Source: Paenibacillus sp. FSL W8-0426
GTDB taxonomy: Bacteria; Bacillota; Bacilli; Paenibacillales; Paenibacillaceae
Length of the DNA stretch: 64,000 nucleotides
NCBI RefSeq assembly: GCF_037969725.1
Contig: NZ_CP150203.1
Location: 2,062,001 to 2,126,000 of the forward strand
Reading direction: 5' to 3'
The position numbers were made by a program, and so were the translations under genes. This document shows, one piece after another, positions 35,590 through 44,427 of the stretch. The notes beneath the pieces are model-generated. The model was not told where the DNA came from. It did no database searches and was given only the letters and a program-made list of their open reading frames with translations. Each line of letters opens with the position of its first letter. Within the stretch, counting starts at the first letter, position 1.

Positions 35590-37011
35590 ATGCAAAATAC
35601 TCATTTGCGAAGTTATGTGAAGAAACATCCAGATAATAAGATGGCCTGGTATTTGCTGGGCAAAGAATATCTTAATGAAGGCCAGGAAGCCAAGGCCAAT
35701 TATTGTTTTCAGCAGGCCGGAGAGGTATATGAAGCGTTCGAGCGCAGCAAGGCGCCGGCTGACATTTGGGTAGATTACCAGAACAAACTCGTTGAAGCCG
35801 CGGAGCAAAAGGAGAAAAAACGCCGCATGCGCAAAATGTGGCTGACGCTGCTTATGCTGCTCATGCTGGCTGGATTGCCACCCGCAGACGCGCCGGGTTT
35901 CGCCCGGGATGCGGGCGATGCGTTGGCCGCGGCGCTGGATTCCGCGGAAGACGAGGAAGCGGCCGCGAAAGATCAGGATGCCGCGGCCGCTCTGCAAGCA
36001 TCCAATACGTTTACCGCTGCCGGCTTCGGCGGCGGCAGCCTGGGGGAAGGTGCACTTGCTTCAGCGATGTCGGATGCGAACGAGGGGGTGCGGACTACAG
36101 CGGTGCTCGGGATGAAGGCCTCTGGGGACTGGATGCTGTGGAAACGCGACATGCCCGTAAAATATATCGTGCAGACGACGGGCAAGGGCAGGCTTACCGC
36201 TCAGAGCTACGACCCGAAGCAATGCGAATGCGAGCCTCCGGACGTTTCGAATAAAATCAAGCAATTGGCCCAGGCTTGGACGGAGAAACAGGAATCGGCA
36301 GCCGCCTTGTCCAGTGCCATCGCTTCCTACCATAAGAAAAACGGGGCATGGCCCAAAAGCTTGGGCAACCTGACGCGGCCGTTTCCAAATAACATCTTGG
36401 GTGAAACCATGCCGGGCATGAGCGAAATGTTTCCTGAACTGCTTGCTTTGAACCAGAACGCAAATGCATCGAATCCATCAGGCGGTAAGCAGGGTAATGG
36501 CGGCGATACGGACTCCCGAGCAGGCGTTTTTGGCGATACGCTCGGAGGGCAGCCGTTTTTGCAGGAACGATTGCGAATCGTGGTGGATAAGAAAAAGCAC
36601 AGGCTTGCGGTAATCAGCGGCACAACCATCATCCGCAATTATGAAGTGGGTTTGGGAGGCGAACGAACGCCGGAGGGGAGTTTCGCCATTTCCGACAAAG
36701 TCGTCAACCCCAACGGTCGCTCTGACGGCGAATTCGGGACGCGAGGCATGCAATTATCGGATACGAATTATGCCATTCACGGCACGAACGAACCTGACAG
36801 CATCGGTCTGGATGAATCTTTGGGATGCATTCGGATGAGCAAGGGGGATGTGGAGGAGCTGTTTGCTCTTGCTCCGCAAGGGACCCCTGTTCAGATCGGG
36901 AATGACCTGCTGCCCGAGGAAACGCTCGTTCCTGGCGACAAGGAACGTTACCGGGATACGCTGGTTCCCAAGCAAAACAACCCGAATAAAACGTATCACT
37001 GGTTGAATTGA
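35590..37011 (+). CDS. Membrane-anchored L,D-transpeptidase (YkuD) with N-terminal TPR-like segment
   Basis: About 473 residues. ATG 35590 (GGAGG five bases upstream) is preferred to ATG 35575. A cytoplasmic helical, TPR-like stretch (about 1-60: 'MAWYLLGKEYLNEGQEAKANYCFQQAG') is followed by a Lys/Arg cluster and one membrane helix (about 83-100). An Ala/Asp-rich linker and a middle region precede a C-terminal YkuD domain with 'HGTNEPDSIG' and the catalytic Cys in 'SLGCIRMSKGDVEELF'. YkuD enzymes make 3-3 peptidoglycan cross-links or anchor proteins. The internal TPR-like part could sense or scaffold. The combination with a cytosolic TPR is uncommon. Confidence 0.85.
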   Translation: MQNTHLRSYVKKHPDNKMAWYLLGKEYLNEGQEAKANYCFQQAGEVYEAFERSKAPADIWVDYQNKLVEAAEQKEKKRRMRKMWLTLLMLLMLAGLPPADAPGFARDAGDALAAALDSAEDEEAAAKDQDAAAALQASNTFTAAGFGGGSLGEGALASAMSDANEGVRTTAVLGMKASGDWMLWKRDMPVKYIVQTTGKGRLTAQSYDPKQCECEPPDVSNKIKQLAQAWTEKQESAAALSSAIASYHKKNGAWPKSLGNLTRPFPNNILGETMPGMSEMFPELLALNQNANASNPSGGKQGNGGDTDSRAGVFGDTLGGQPFLQERLRIVVDKKKHRLAVISGTTIIRNYEVGLGGERTPEGSFAISDKVVNPNGRSDGEFGTRGMQLSDTNYAIHGTNEPDSIGLDESLGCIRMSKGDVEELFALAPQGTPVQIGNDLLPEETLVPGDKERYRDTLVPKQNNPNKTYHWLN

Positions 37012-37073
37012 CCTGGCAGCAGATCATTCGTGAAGCGTGGTTATGTAGATGAGCAGGCCCTGGATTGGATTGG

Positions 37074-37211
37074 TCACAGGTTGGCGATAATAATAAGCGC
37101 GCTGATGATGATGATCAACCCTACAACGCTTGCTGCCGTCCAAATAATGGCTTTGCGATTGACTTCTTCTTTTTTCTGCTGCAGCGTGGGCGGTTTTCGT
37201 TTGGGAGCCAT
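37074..37211 (-). CDS. Small single-pass membrane peptide, 45 residues
   Basis: Minus strand ATG 37211 with AAAGGAGG eight bases upstream; stop TGA at 37076-37074. Sequence features are a Lys/Arg/Pro/Gln-rich N-terminus ('MAPKRKPPTLQQKKEE') and one very hydrophobic helix ('AASVVGLIIIISALIIIANL') running to the end, so N-in orientation. The strong ribosome site and length argue for a real gene. Function unknown. Confidence 0.7.
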   Translation of the reverse strand: MAPKRKPPTLQQKKEEVNRKAIIWTAASVVGLIIIISALIIIANL

Positions 37212-37487
37212 GGGCATATCCTCCTTTATTAACATCGAGCCTTGCAGTCGAGGCCACTGCTTTCATTGTAAATAAATCATCACGTTATTTCCAGTATGCG
37301 GTTGTATTTGTTCCCCGGGCGCTGCCGATATGAGACATGGTTTCAGTAGGGCAAATGCCTGCGTCTATGCGCAAACTACTTTCCTTTTAGGTCAGAAACG
37401 GATAGACTTGGGAGTAGGGTGTTTTTACATATAAATGGACGGGAAAGCATGTTAACGGCGTACCGGACGAGAACGGAGTGAGTGGAT

Positions 37488-38585
37488 TTGTTATACAAAA
37501 GTTTGGCTAAACCCTTGTTGTTCAAAATGGACCCGGAGAAGGCCCATCATCTGATTATCGGGGGACTCAGCGGAATGGGCAGCATTCGCCCGGTTCCTGC
37601 CGGGCTGCGAGTGATGTACGGCGTAAACGAAACGGAGGACCTCGCCGTGGATCTGTTTGGCTGCCATTTCCCGACGCCGGTAGGCCTGGCTGCCGGTTTG
37701 GATAAAAACGGACAGGCCGTCGCCGGCTTTTCTTCCATCGGTTTCGGATTCATGGAGGTAGGCACCGTGACTCCGCTGGGGCAGCCGGGGAATGAACAGC
37801 CGCGTTTGTTCCGTTTGCCTCCGGATGAGGCGCTGGTGAATCGTATGGGTTTCAACAATTTGGGGGCCGAGGCCATGGCAGGTGAACTGGCGAAGCTGAG
37901 GGAACGACGGATCCCCGTAGCCGTAAATATCGGAAAAAACAAGGCGACCCCCAACGAAGAAGCTCATCTCGATTACGCCAAATGCATCCGTGCGCTCTAT
38001 GATTATGCCGATCTTTTTGTCGTGAACATCAGTTCACCAAATACGCCGGATTTGCGTAATCTGCAGCATGGAAACGAATTGAAGGAGCTGCTCGCAGCCG
38101 TTATGGTCGAACTGAAGGCACAGCAGCAAAGAGCCGGGGGAACGCTCAAATCGGTCTTGGTCAAAATCGCACCCGACGTCAATGAGCAAGAACTCGAATA
38201 CATGGTTGGCACCATCGTGGACAGCGGCGTGTCCGGCATCATTGCAACCAATACAACGATCAGCCGCGAAGGACTGTCCCACGAACATGCAAAGGAAACG
38301 GGAGGGCTTAGCGGCAAGCCGCTGCGCGAGCGTTCCACGGAGGTCATTCGCCAAATTTATCGTCAGACGGAAGGAAAGCTGCCGATCATCGGATCGGGCG
38401 GCATTTTCACGAGCGAGGATGCTTACGAGAAAATAAAAGCAGGTGCCAGCCTGGTGGAAATCTATACGGCACTGATCTACGAAGGGCCCGAGATCAACCG
38501 CCGGCTTCACGCAGGGTTGCGGGAGCTGCTGCGCAAGGACGGATACAGCCATATTTCGGAGGCTGTCGGCGCGGATCACCGCTAG
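37488..38585 (+). CDS. pyrD: Dihydroorotate dehydrogenase (quinone), class 2
   Basis: 365 residues from TTG 37488 (GGAG nine bases upstream). The N-terminal membrane-association helix and 'LLFKMDPEKAHH' identify class 2. Other blocks are 'VGLAAGLDKNG', 'FGFMEVGTVTPLGQPGNEQPR', 'NRMGFNNLG', 'VNISSPNTPDLR' with the catalytic Ser, 'LVKIAPD', 'IIATNTT' and 'IGSGGIF'. It oxidises dihydroorotate to orotate in pyrimidine synthesis and passes electrons to quinone. Bacillus uses a class 1B enzyme in the pyr operon; a stand-alone class 2 gene, as here, is seen in Paenibacillaceae. A modest terminator follows. Confidence 0.95.
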   Translation: MLYKSLAKPLLFKMDPEKAHHLIIGGLSGMGSIRPVPAGLRVMYGVNETEDLAVDLFGCHFPTPVGLAAGLDKNGQAVAGFSSIGFGFMEVGTVTPLGQPGNEQPRLFRLPPDEALVNRMGFNNLGAEAMAGELAKLRERRIPVAVNIGKNKATPNEEAHLDYAKCIRALYDYADLFVVNISSPNTPDLRNLQHGNELKELLAAVMVELKAQQQRAGGTLKSVLVKIAPDVNEQELEYMVGTIVDSGVSGIIATNTTISREGLSHEHAKETGGLSGKPLRERSTEVIRQIYRQTEGKLPIIGSGGIFTSEDAYEKIKAGASLVEIYTALIYEGPEINRRLHAGLRELLRKDGYSHISEAVGADHR

Positions 38586-38613
38586 TGGTGCATGGGCCGA
38601 TAAAGGCGCTGAG

Positions 38614-38642
38614 AAAACAGACCGCGTATTGCGGCTGTTTTT
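38614..38642 (+). terminator. Terminator after pyrD
   Basis: AAAACAG-A-CCGC / GCGG-CTGTTTT arms with an ATT-type loop, followed by T's. Confidence 0.6.
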
Positions 38643-38834
38643 GCTGCAATCGCCCAGACTTTGGGCTGCGAACGGCATGCTTTCTGATAAGATAAAAGAC
38701 AGTGAGAGCGTGTAATGACTACATCCCCAGAAAAAAGAAGCAGGAAGAGGGCAATATGCGCGGAACTCTTCCCCCCGCCCGACATCATGTATAATGGAAC
38801 ATAGGGGACGCTATAGAGACAGGAGGCATTAAAC

Positions 38835-39650
38835 ATGGACGGTAGAGACTGGGGTACATTTTTACTTCCTTATGAACAAACGGTAGAGGAATTGAAAGTC
38901 AAGTTCAAAACGATGCGGGCAGAACTCAAAAAGAGAGAAGAATATGCGCCCATCGAATTTGTAACAGGACGGGTCAAAAAAATATCCAGCATATTGGAGA
39001 AATCCAAACGTCTGAGCGTGCCGCTTGATCAAATCGAAACAGGAATCGAGGATATTGCGGGCATTCGCATCATGTGCCAGTTCGTGGAGGATATCCGCCG
39101 CGTTGCCGAATACATCCGGGCCCGCAAGGATCTGACCGTGCTGATCGAGAAAGATTACATTACCAATTTCAAGGAAAGCGGTTATCGCAGTTTTCATATG
39201 ATTATCGAATATCCCGTGCAAACGGCGCTCGGACAGAAAAAGGTGCTGGCAGAAATCCAAATTCGCACGCTGGCCATGAATTTCTGGGCGACCATCGAGC
39301 ATTCGCTCAGTTACAAATACCGGGAGAGTTTGCCGGACGATATGAGAGAGCGGTTGAAGAAAACGGCGGAAGCCGCATTTGTCCTGGACAACGAGATGTC
39401 GGCCATTCGGCTGCAGATCCTCGAAGCGCAGAAGGAGTTCGAAGACGATTCCAACATCGTGTCCAAGACGTTATCGATCATTCATCAATTGTACTTCTAT
39501 CATTTGGTGAAGGAAGCGATCGATGCACAGCAGCGATTCAACGAACTCTGGGAACGCCATGACATGGAGGGTCTCAAGCAGCTATTGGATGACGTCAAAA
39601 CGCTGCTGAATACGGCCAGGAAGGGCGACAATCCCGATGAATCCCTATGA
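38835..39650 (+). CDS. relQ: Small alarmone synthetase (GTP/GDP pyrophosphokinase), RelQ/YjbM-like
   Basis: 271 residues. Synthetase-only (p)ppGpp enzyme, very like B. subtilis YjbM (SasB/RelQ): 'PIEFVTGRVKKISSILEKSKR', 'IETGIEDIAGIRIMCQFV', 'DYITNFKESGYRSFHMIIEYP', 'VEIQIRTLAMNFWATIEHSL'-type catalytic motifs. There is no HD hydrolase, TGS or ACT domain. The protein is about 60 residues longer at the C-terminus than B. subtilis YjbM; the extra part is helical and charged. The DUF309 gene starts within its last codons (14-nt overlap), so the two are co-translated. Confidence 0.93.
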   Translation: MDGRDWGTFLLPYEQTVEELKVKFKTMRAELKKREEYAPIEFVTGRVKKISSILEKSKRLSVPLDQIETGIEDIAGIRIMCQFVEDIRRVAEYIRARKDLTVLIEKDYITNFKESGYRSFHMIIEYPVQTALGQKKVLAEIQIRTLAMNFWATIEHSLSYKYRESLPDDMRERLKKTAEAAFVLDNEMSAIRLQILEAQKEFEDDSNIVSKTLSIIHQLYFYHLVKEAIDAQQRFNELWERHDMEGLKQLLDDVKTLLNTARKGDNPDESL

Positions 39651-40140
39651 GCCGTTATATATTGACTATCTGATCTATTTCAACCGCGACCAGGATTATT
39701 TCGAATGCCATGAAGCGTTGGAAGAGTTATGGCTTGAGAAGGATCGGGATGCTTTATATAAAGGTTTGCTGCAGGTTGCCGTCGGACTGTACCATTTCAG
39801 GAACGGCAATTTGCGAGGCGGCCGGATGATGCTGCAGAGCGCGCTGCAATTGTTGCAGCCGTACCCTGATGATGCAAGGGGAATTGATCTTGGACGTCTT
39901 GTGGAGGACGTGAGGGAGTTGGCTGAAGAGCTCTCCGGCCGGCATGATGAACCTGTTCCGTATCGGGATCTTGTGATTCACATCCAGGATGAAGCGTTAA
40001 TGCAAGCAATCCGGCAGCGTTCCTCTCAGCTGAAGGCGAACGTTCCGCAGCGGCGCAGCCCGACGCGTGGACGCATTTATGAGGAACGAATGAAGGCAAT
40101 GAAGCAAGGGAACGCACAGTCGGAAGGCCGTCGGAGTTAG
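39637..40140 (+). CDS. DUF309 domain protein
   Basis: 167 residues. The DUF309 signature 'RDQDYFECHEALEELWLEKD' (residues ~17-36) with His-Glu pair is followed by 'KGLLQVAVGLYHFRNGN'. The C-terminal ~40 residues are basic and probably disordered. Function unknown; a nuclease- or metal-binding role has been guessed for the family, but I see no proof. It overlaps relQ by 14 nt, an arrangement implying related expression. Confidence 0.86.
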   Translation: MNPYEPLYIDYLIYFNRDQDYFECHEALEELWLEKDRDALYKGLLQVAVGLYHFRNGNLRGGRMMLQSALQLLQPYPDDARGIDLGRLVEDVRELAEELSGRHDEPVPYRDLVIHIQDEALMQAIRQRSSQLKANVPQRRSPTRGRIYEERMKAMKQGNAQSEGRRS

Positions 40141-40182
40141 GATGCTAGCTAGGCCCATTCTGACGTCAAAGAGCAAGGCAAA

Positions 40183-40226
40183 AAACACCCCGGGTGGCTC
40201 CGTCATGGAGCCGCCGGGGTGTTTGC
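40183..40226. terminator. Bidirectional GC-rich terminator
   Basis: Arms 40183-40201 and 40207-40224 pair almost fully; A run before and TTTG after. It serves the DUF309 gene and the convergent thioredoxin-like gene. Confidence 0.8.
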
Positions 40227-40314
40227 ATCATGCGCCATAATTAGAAGTGCGGTAGGCTTGTCCAAAGATTTTTGGACACGGAATCTTTTCGGACCATGTT
40301 GCCCGGAAAATGGT

Positions 40315-40860
40315 TTAGCTTGCTGCTGGCGTCAGGTTAGCCTTGTATTTATCAAAAAATTGCTTGTAATCATCCAACGTGTACCCGTTGTCGGAATTTT
40401 GCTCACTCAATCCGCCAACCATGCGGTCTTTCTCGACGCCTTTCTCGTAATAAACGAGCGTAGGCGTAAACTCGATGTTGTAATCGGTCCAGCCGGACTC
40501 GAATTCGCGCAGATTGAACTGCGGCAATTTGATGCCTTCTTCGTCGACGAGCGGCATCAATTGAGGCGTCGTAGCCCGGCAGTGCACGCAATCGGAGGCA
40601 AAGAAGTAAACGAAAAAGCTGTCTTTGTTATCGATCTTGGACTTGAGCTGGTCGGGCAAAATGATTTGTTGGTAATTCGGATCGTCAAGCAGTTCCCTGG
40701 TCGCCGGATTAAGCTTGGAGGCTGCGATGCCGTAGGGGTTCGGCGTAGCGTCCAACTGCTTTTTGGATTGCTGGTTCACCAAAGCAAGCGCAGCGAGCAG
40801 AACGACAAATGCGCCCAAAAAAATAAAAATGGCGGCGCTTTTCTTTTTCTTCGATTTCAT
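40315..40860 (-). CDS. Membrane-anchored thioredoxin-like protein with CVHC site
   Basis: 181 residues from ATG 40860 (GGAGG seven bases upstream). A Lys-rich N-terminus and one membrane helix (about 8-28) precede a thioredoxin fold with 'FVYFFASDCVHCRATTP' (active-site CxxC) and the cis-Pro region 'IEFTPTLVYYEKG'. The catalytic domain would be outside the membrane. Family resembles bacteriocin-transport-type or BdbA-like redoxins. The partner is unknown. No adjacent dsbB or ccdA homologue. Confidence 0.82.
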   Translation of the reverse strand: MKSKKKKSAAIFIFLGAFVVLLAALALVNQQSKKQLDATPNPYGIAASKLNPATRELLDDPNYQQIILPDQLKSKIDNKDSFFVYFFASDCVHCRATTPQLMPLVDEEGIKLPQFNLREFESGWTDYNIEFTPTLVYYEKGVEKDRMVGGLSEQNSDNGYTLDDYKQFFDKYKANLTPAAS

Positions 40861-41066
40861 CGGACATCCTCCATTGATCATATCAAGATATGGTTTCGGC
40901 AAAAATTCTGGGATAATATTCATAAACACCCTGAATTATGCTCGTTCATCAACCTACTTGTCATTATACAACATTACAGTGTGTAGTGGAATACGTGAAC
41001 AAGATCAATAGGAAAGCAATCGCGGGATATGATAACATAGAGCAATATGCATTTTAACGAGACAGG

Positions 41067-42704
41067 ATGAGTGGAAATATGGCTGTACAGTTGCCACCAA
41101 GCTTTGCCGGACGCATGGAAATGCTGCTTGGCGAAGAATTTGAACAATTTATGACATCATATCAGCATTCCCCGTATGCGGGTTTACGGGTGAATACGTT
41201 GAAAATATCGGTAGAACATCTGCGTGAGATCATTCCTTACGAATTGAGACCTATACCATGGTCTGAAACGGGCTTTTACGTTCCGCATGGCGTCAAACCT
41301 GGACTGCATCCGTATTACCATGCGGGGTTGTACTATATTCAGGAACCGAGTGCCATGGCACCCGTGGAGGTGCTGGGAGTGGAACCGGGAGACCGTGTTC
41401 TGGATCTATGCGCTGCACCTGGCGGCAAATCGACGCAGATTGCGGCCAAATTGCAGGGCGAGGGCGTTCTGGTCACCAATGACATTCATGCCGAACGGAC
41501 CAAGGCGCTTGCCAAAAACGTGGAGCTCTATGGCGTCCGCAATGCTGTTGTACTGAATGAATCGCCGGAACGCATCGCGGAGGCGTTTCCTTATTACTTT
41601 GACAAAGTGCTGATCGATGCGCCTTGCTCTGGCGAAGGCATGTTCCGCAAAGACGAGGACATGGTGAAATCCTGGGAGCATCATTCGGTCGAAAAGTGTG
41701 TGCTGATGCAGCGCGATATCCTCAAAACCGCGGCCCGTTTGCTCGCCCCCGGCGGAACGATCGTTTATTCAACCTGCACGTTTGCTCCGGAGGAAAATGA
41801 AGCGATGATTGCCGAGTTCCTTGCTGCAAATCCCGAATTTGCCGTGAAGCCGATTCCGGCGGAGGCAGGATTTGCCCCCGGCAGACCTGACTGGGTGCGC
41901 CGGATGCTGCCTGAAACGGCTGAGCAGACCGAAAGGGTGCTGGATCAGGTGCGGGGTACGGCACGGCTGTGGCCTCATTTGCTCGAAGGGGAAGGACACT
42001 ATTTGGCGGTGCTGCAGCATAATGGCGAACCGGCCATGACAGCTGACGTCGTGGAGGAAGAAGTCGCGATCCACGCCTCGGCTGCGGGAGAGCCATGGAC
42101 TGATGCCAGAGATCGGAAGCATGAACGGTTGACCAGGTACGAGGGACGTGATCGCCAGCAGGATTCTGGAGGCAAAAGCGGCGGCAAACATAGCAAAGGC
42201 AAGGAACGCGGCGGAAACAAATCCGATCGTGGCACGAAACGTGTCGAACAGGGTGGTGCGGACGCCGGACAAGTGTATTCCCGCTTCATTGCGGAGCATA
42301 CAGAGATCGAGCTGTGTGGGGAGACGGTGTTCTACGGCGATCGGGTGTATCAATCCGCAGTCGGAGCAGCAAGGCTGGAAGGGTTAAAGGTCGTTCGCCC
42401 GGGTTGGTTTATGGGTACCGTCAAAAACGGGCGTTTCGTGCCTTCCCATCCGCTGGCCTGTGCGCTCCGCGCGCAGGAAGCAAAGAGAGTGATCCATCTA
42501 TCCTCGGCAGACGGCGAAGCGGTAAGATATCTCAAAGGCGAGACGTTAAACGTGGACGAGGATCGGGTCGAGGTGGAAGCTGGTATTGCCCGTAAGGGCT
42601 ATGCGCTTATATGCGTGGACGGATATGCCCTCGGCTGGGGGAAATGGCTGGACGGCGTTTTGAAAAATGAATATCCTGCAGGCTGGAGGTGGACATCGGC
42701 ATGA
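41067..42704 (+). CDS. RsmF/NOP2-like rRNA (cytosine-5) methyltransferase, paralogue 1
   Basis: 545 residues. SAM-binding 'VLDLCAAPGGKSTQIAA', motif IV 'DAPCSGEGMFRKD' and motif VI catalytic 'YSTCTFAPEENE' are the two-Cys arrangement of m5C methyltransferases. A Gly/Lys/Arg/Asp-rich linker (about 355-395) leads to a C-terminal PUA-like RsmF domain. Targets in this family are 16S rRNA cytosines near 1400-1407. ATG 41067 or 41079 may be the start. The RsuA-like gene overlaps its stop (ATGA). A second copy lies on the other strand at 46209-47609. Confidence 0.9.
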   Translation: MSGNMAVQLPPSFAGRMEMLLGEEFEQFMTSYQHSPYAGLRVNTLKISVEHLREIIPYELRPIPWSETGFYVPHGVKPGLHPYYHAGLYYIQEPSAMAPVEVLGVEPGDRVLDLCAAPGGKSTQIAAKLQGEGVLVTNDIHAERTKALAKNVELYGVRNAVVLNESPERIAEAFPYYFDKVLIDAPCSGEGMFRKDEDMVKSWEHHSVEKCVLMQRDILKTAARLLAPGGTIVYSTCTFAPEENEAMIAEFLAANPEFAVKPIPAEAGFAPGRPDWVRRMLPETAEQTERVLDQVRGTARLWPHLLEGEGHYLAVLQHNGEPAMTADVVEEEVAIHASAAGEPWTDARDRKHERLTRYEGRDRQQDSGGKSGGKHSKGKERGGNKSDRGTKRVEQGGADAGQVYSRFIAEHTEIELCGETVFYGDRVYQSAVGAARLEGLKVVRPGWFMGTVKNGRFVPSHPLACALRAQEAKRVIHLSSADGEAVRYLKGETLNVDEDRVEVEAGIARKGYALICVDGYALGWGKWLDGVLKNEYPAGWRWTSA

Positions 42705-43447
42705 GCAGCAAAGGCAAGAAAACGCAGCGATTGGATAAAATATTGAGCCATATGGGCGTAGGTACCCGCAGCGAGCTTAAAAAAATGGTCAAACAAGGCC
42801 GAATCCACGTGGATGGCAAAGCGGTAAAGGACAGCGGCATTCAGGTTGATCCGGATGTCCATGTCATTGAGGCAGACGGGGAACGAATTGTTTACCGCGA
42901 AATGATCTATCTGATGCTGCACAAACCTCCCGGCGTGGTGTCTGCGACAGAGGATACCAGAGATCGTACGGTGCTTGACTTGTTGAAAAAAGAGGACCGG
43001 AGCTTCAATCCGTTCCCTGTGGGACGGCTGGACAAGGATACCGAAGGTCTGCTCATCCTGACCAATGATGGGCCGCTTGCGCATGACCTTCTATCTCCAC
43101 GCAAGCACGTGCCGAAAACGTACGAAGCCCGAGTGCTCGGCAACGTGGACGAAGAAGACGTCAAACGTTTCAAACAAGGCGTGCAGCTGGATGACGGATA
43201 CGACGCGATGCCTGCGGAATTGACCGTACTGAACCATGAGGATACGGAAGAAGGGGTGGTATCCCATATTTCGCTTATTATTCATGAAGGGAAATTTCAT
43301 CAGGTAAAGCGAATGTTCCAAGCGGTGGGCAAGCGCGTTATTTATTTGAAACGCGTGGCGATGGGCGGCTTGCAGCTGGACCCGGATCTGCCGATCGGGC
43401 GATATCGCGAGCTGACCGAGGACGAGTTGAATTTGCTGCGGAAGTAG
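42701..43447 (+). CDS. RsuA-family 16S rRNA pseudouridine synthase
   Basis: 248 residues from ATG 42701 (GGAGGTGG eight bases upstream). An N-terminal S4 RNA-binding domain ('QRLDKILSHMGVGTRSELKKMVKQGRIHVDGK') and the catalytic 'PVGRLDKDTEGLL' with Asp111 are followed by 'KTYEARV' and 'HEGKFHQVKRMFQAVGK'. RsuA-type enzymes modify 16S U516. It is translationally coupled to the RsmF-like gene, making a small rRNA-modification operon. Confidence 0.93.
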   Translation: MSSKGKKTQRLDKILSHMGVGTRSELKKMVKQGRIHVDGKAVKDSGIQVDPDVHVIEADGERIVYREMIYLMLHKPPGVVSATEDTRDRTVLDLLKKEDRSFNPFPVGRLDKDTEGLLILTNDGPLAHDLLSPRKHVPKTYEARVLGNVDEEDVKRFKQGVQLDDGYDAMPAELTVLNHEDTEEGVVSHISLIIHEGKFHQVKRMFQAVGKRVIYLKRVAMGGLQLDPDLPIGRYRELTEDELNLLRK

Positions 43448-43599
43448 GCAGAACCAATGTGGAGAAACGAAGCGTTCGCTCAAAAAGCTTTCTGAAAGAA
43501 AGCAGCATCGGAAGCAGAGGCACTCGCAGTGGCCTGGTGTGATTGATTAGGCGGTTCACACTAGGAGAACATATTTGAGGATTGGGGATAGAAAGACAA

Positions 43600-44406
43600 A
43601 TGACTTACAAATTGATCGCGCTGGACGTAGACGGAACACTTTTGAATGATCATCACGAATTGACCGAGTTCACGCAGGAGACGTTGATTCAGGCTTCGCG
43701 TCAGGGCGCAGAAATCGTTCTCTGCTCCGGCAGAGGGCCTGCCAACACGATTCCGTTCATGGAGCGCATGGGTTTGGACGGTTATGTCATTACGCATAAC
43801 GGTGCAGTGACAGCCGAAGTGGAATCCCGCGAAATCGTGCATCGTTTTGCGTTGGACGGACAAGGTTTGCAGCCCATCATTGACTATTGCCGCAGCAATG
43901 CCGTTCATTTTGACATCAACACGGCGTTTGGGCTATATGTAGATCAACCTGAAGGCTTGGCCCTGAACGTGCAGGAGATGTATGCCAATTTCATGATGGA
44001 GCCGTTAAAACTGCCGACATGGGCGGATTTGTCGGAGCCATTGGCCAAATTTACCGCATTCGGTCCGCTCGAACAGATGAACGCCGTCCAGCAAGAATGG
44101 GAAACCTGGGATCTGCCTTATTACATGACCCGCAGCGGCGACTTTTTCATCGATCTGATGCATCCGGAGGCATCCAAAGGCGCAGCGCTGAAACGTTTGG
44201 CCGAAACCAAAGGCATCGCTCCCGAGGAGATCATGGCGATCGGAAACTATTATAATGACATTACGATGCTGACCTTTGCCGGCAAAGGCATTGCAATGGA
44301 CAACTCGCCGGAGGAAGTCAAGGCGGCTGCCGATGAAGTGACATACTCCAACAACGAGCAAGGCGTGGCGCATGCCATTCGAAAGCATGTGCTGTCCGAA
44401 GGTTAA
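43600..44406 (+). CDS. Cof-type HAD-IIB phosphatase
   Basis: 268 residues from ATG 43600. HAD motif I 'ALDVDGTLLNDHHEL', motif II 'LCSGRGP', motif III Lys region ('ASKGAALKRLAETKGI') and motif IV 'MAIGNYYNDITML' (GDxxND with Asn-Tyr-Tyr in the middle) are present. In motif IV the first Asp of GDxxND is replaced by Asn, which may lower activity. The cap is type IIB. These enzymes dephosphorylate sugars or flavins. The start at 43600 has GGGGAT about ten bases upstream. The GNAT gene starts 22 bases after its stop, probably one transcript. Confidence 0.88.
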   Translation: MTYKLIALDVDGTLLNDHHELTEFTQETLIQASRQGAEIVLCSGRGPANTIPFMERMGLDGYVITHNGAVTAEVESREIVHRFALDGQGLQPIIDYCRSNAVHFDINTAFGLYVDQPEGLALNVQEMYANFMMEPLKLPTWADLSEPLAKFTAFGPLEQMNAVQQEWETWDLPYYMTRSGDFFIDLMHPEASKGAALKRLAETKGIAPEEIMAIGNYYNDITMLTFAGKGIAMDNSPEEVKAAADEVTYSNNEQGVAHAIRKHVLSEG

Positions 44407-44427
44407 ATAGGGAGAGGGAGAGAAGCC

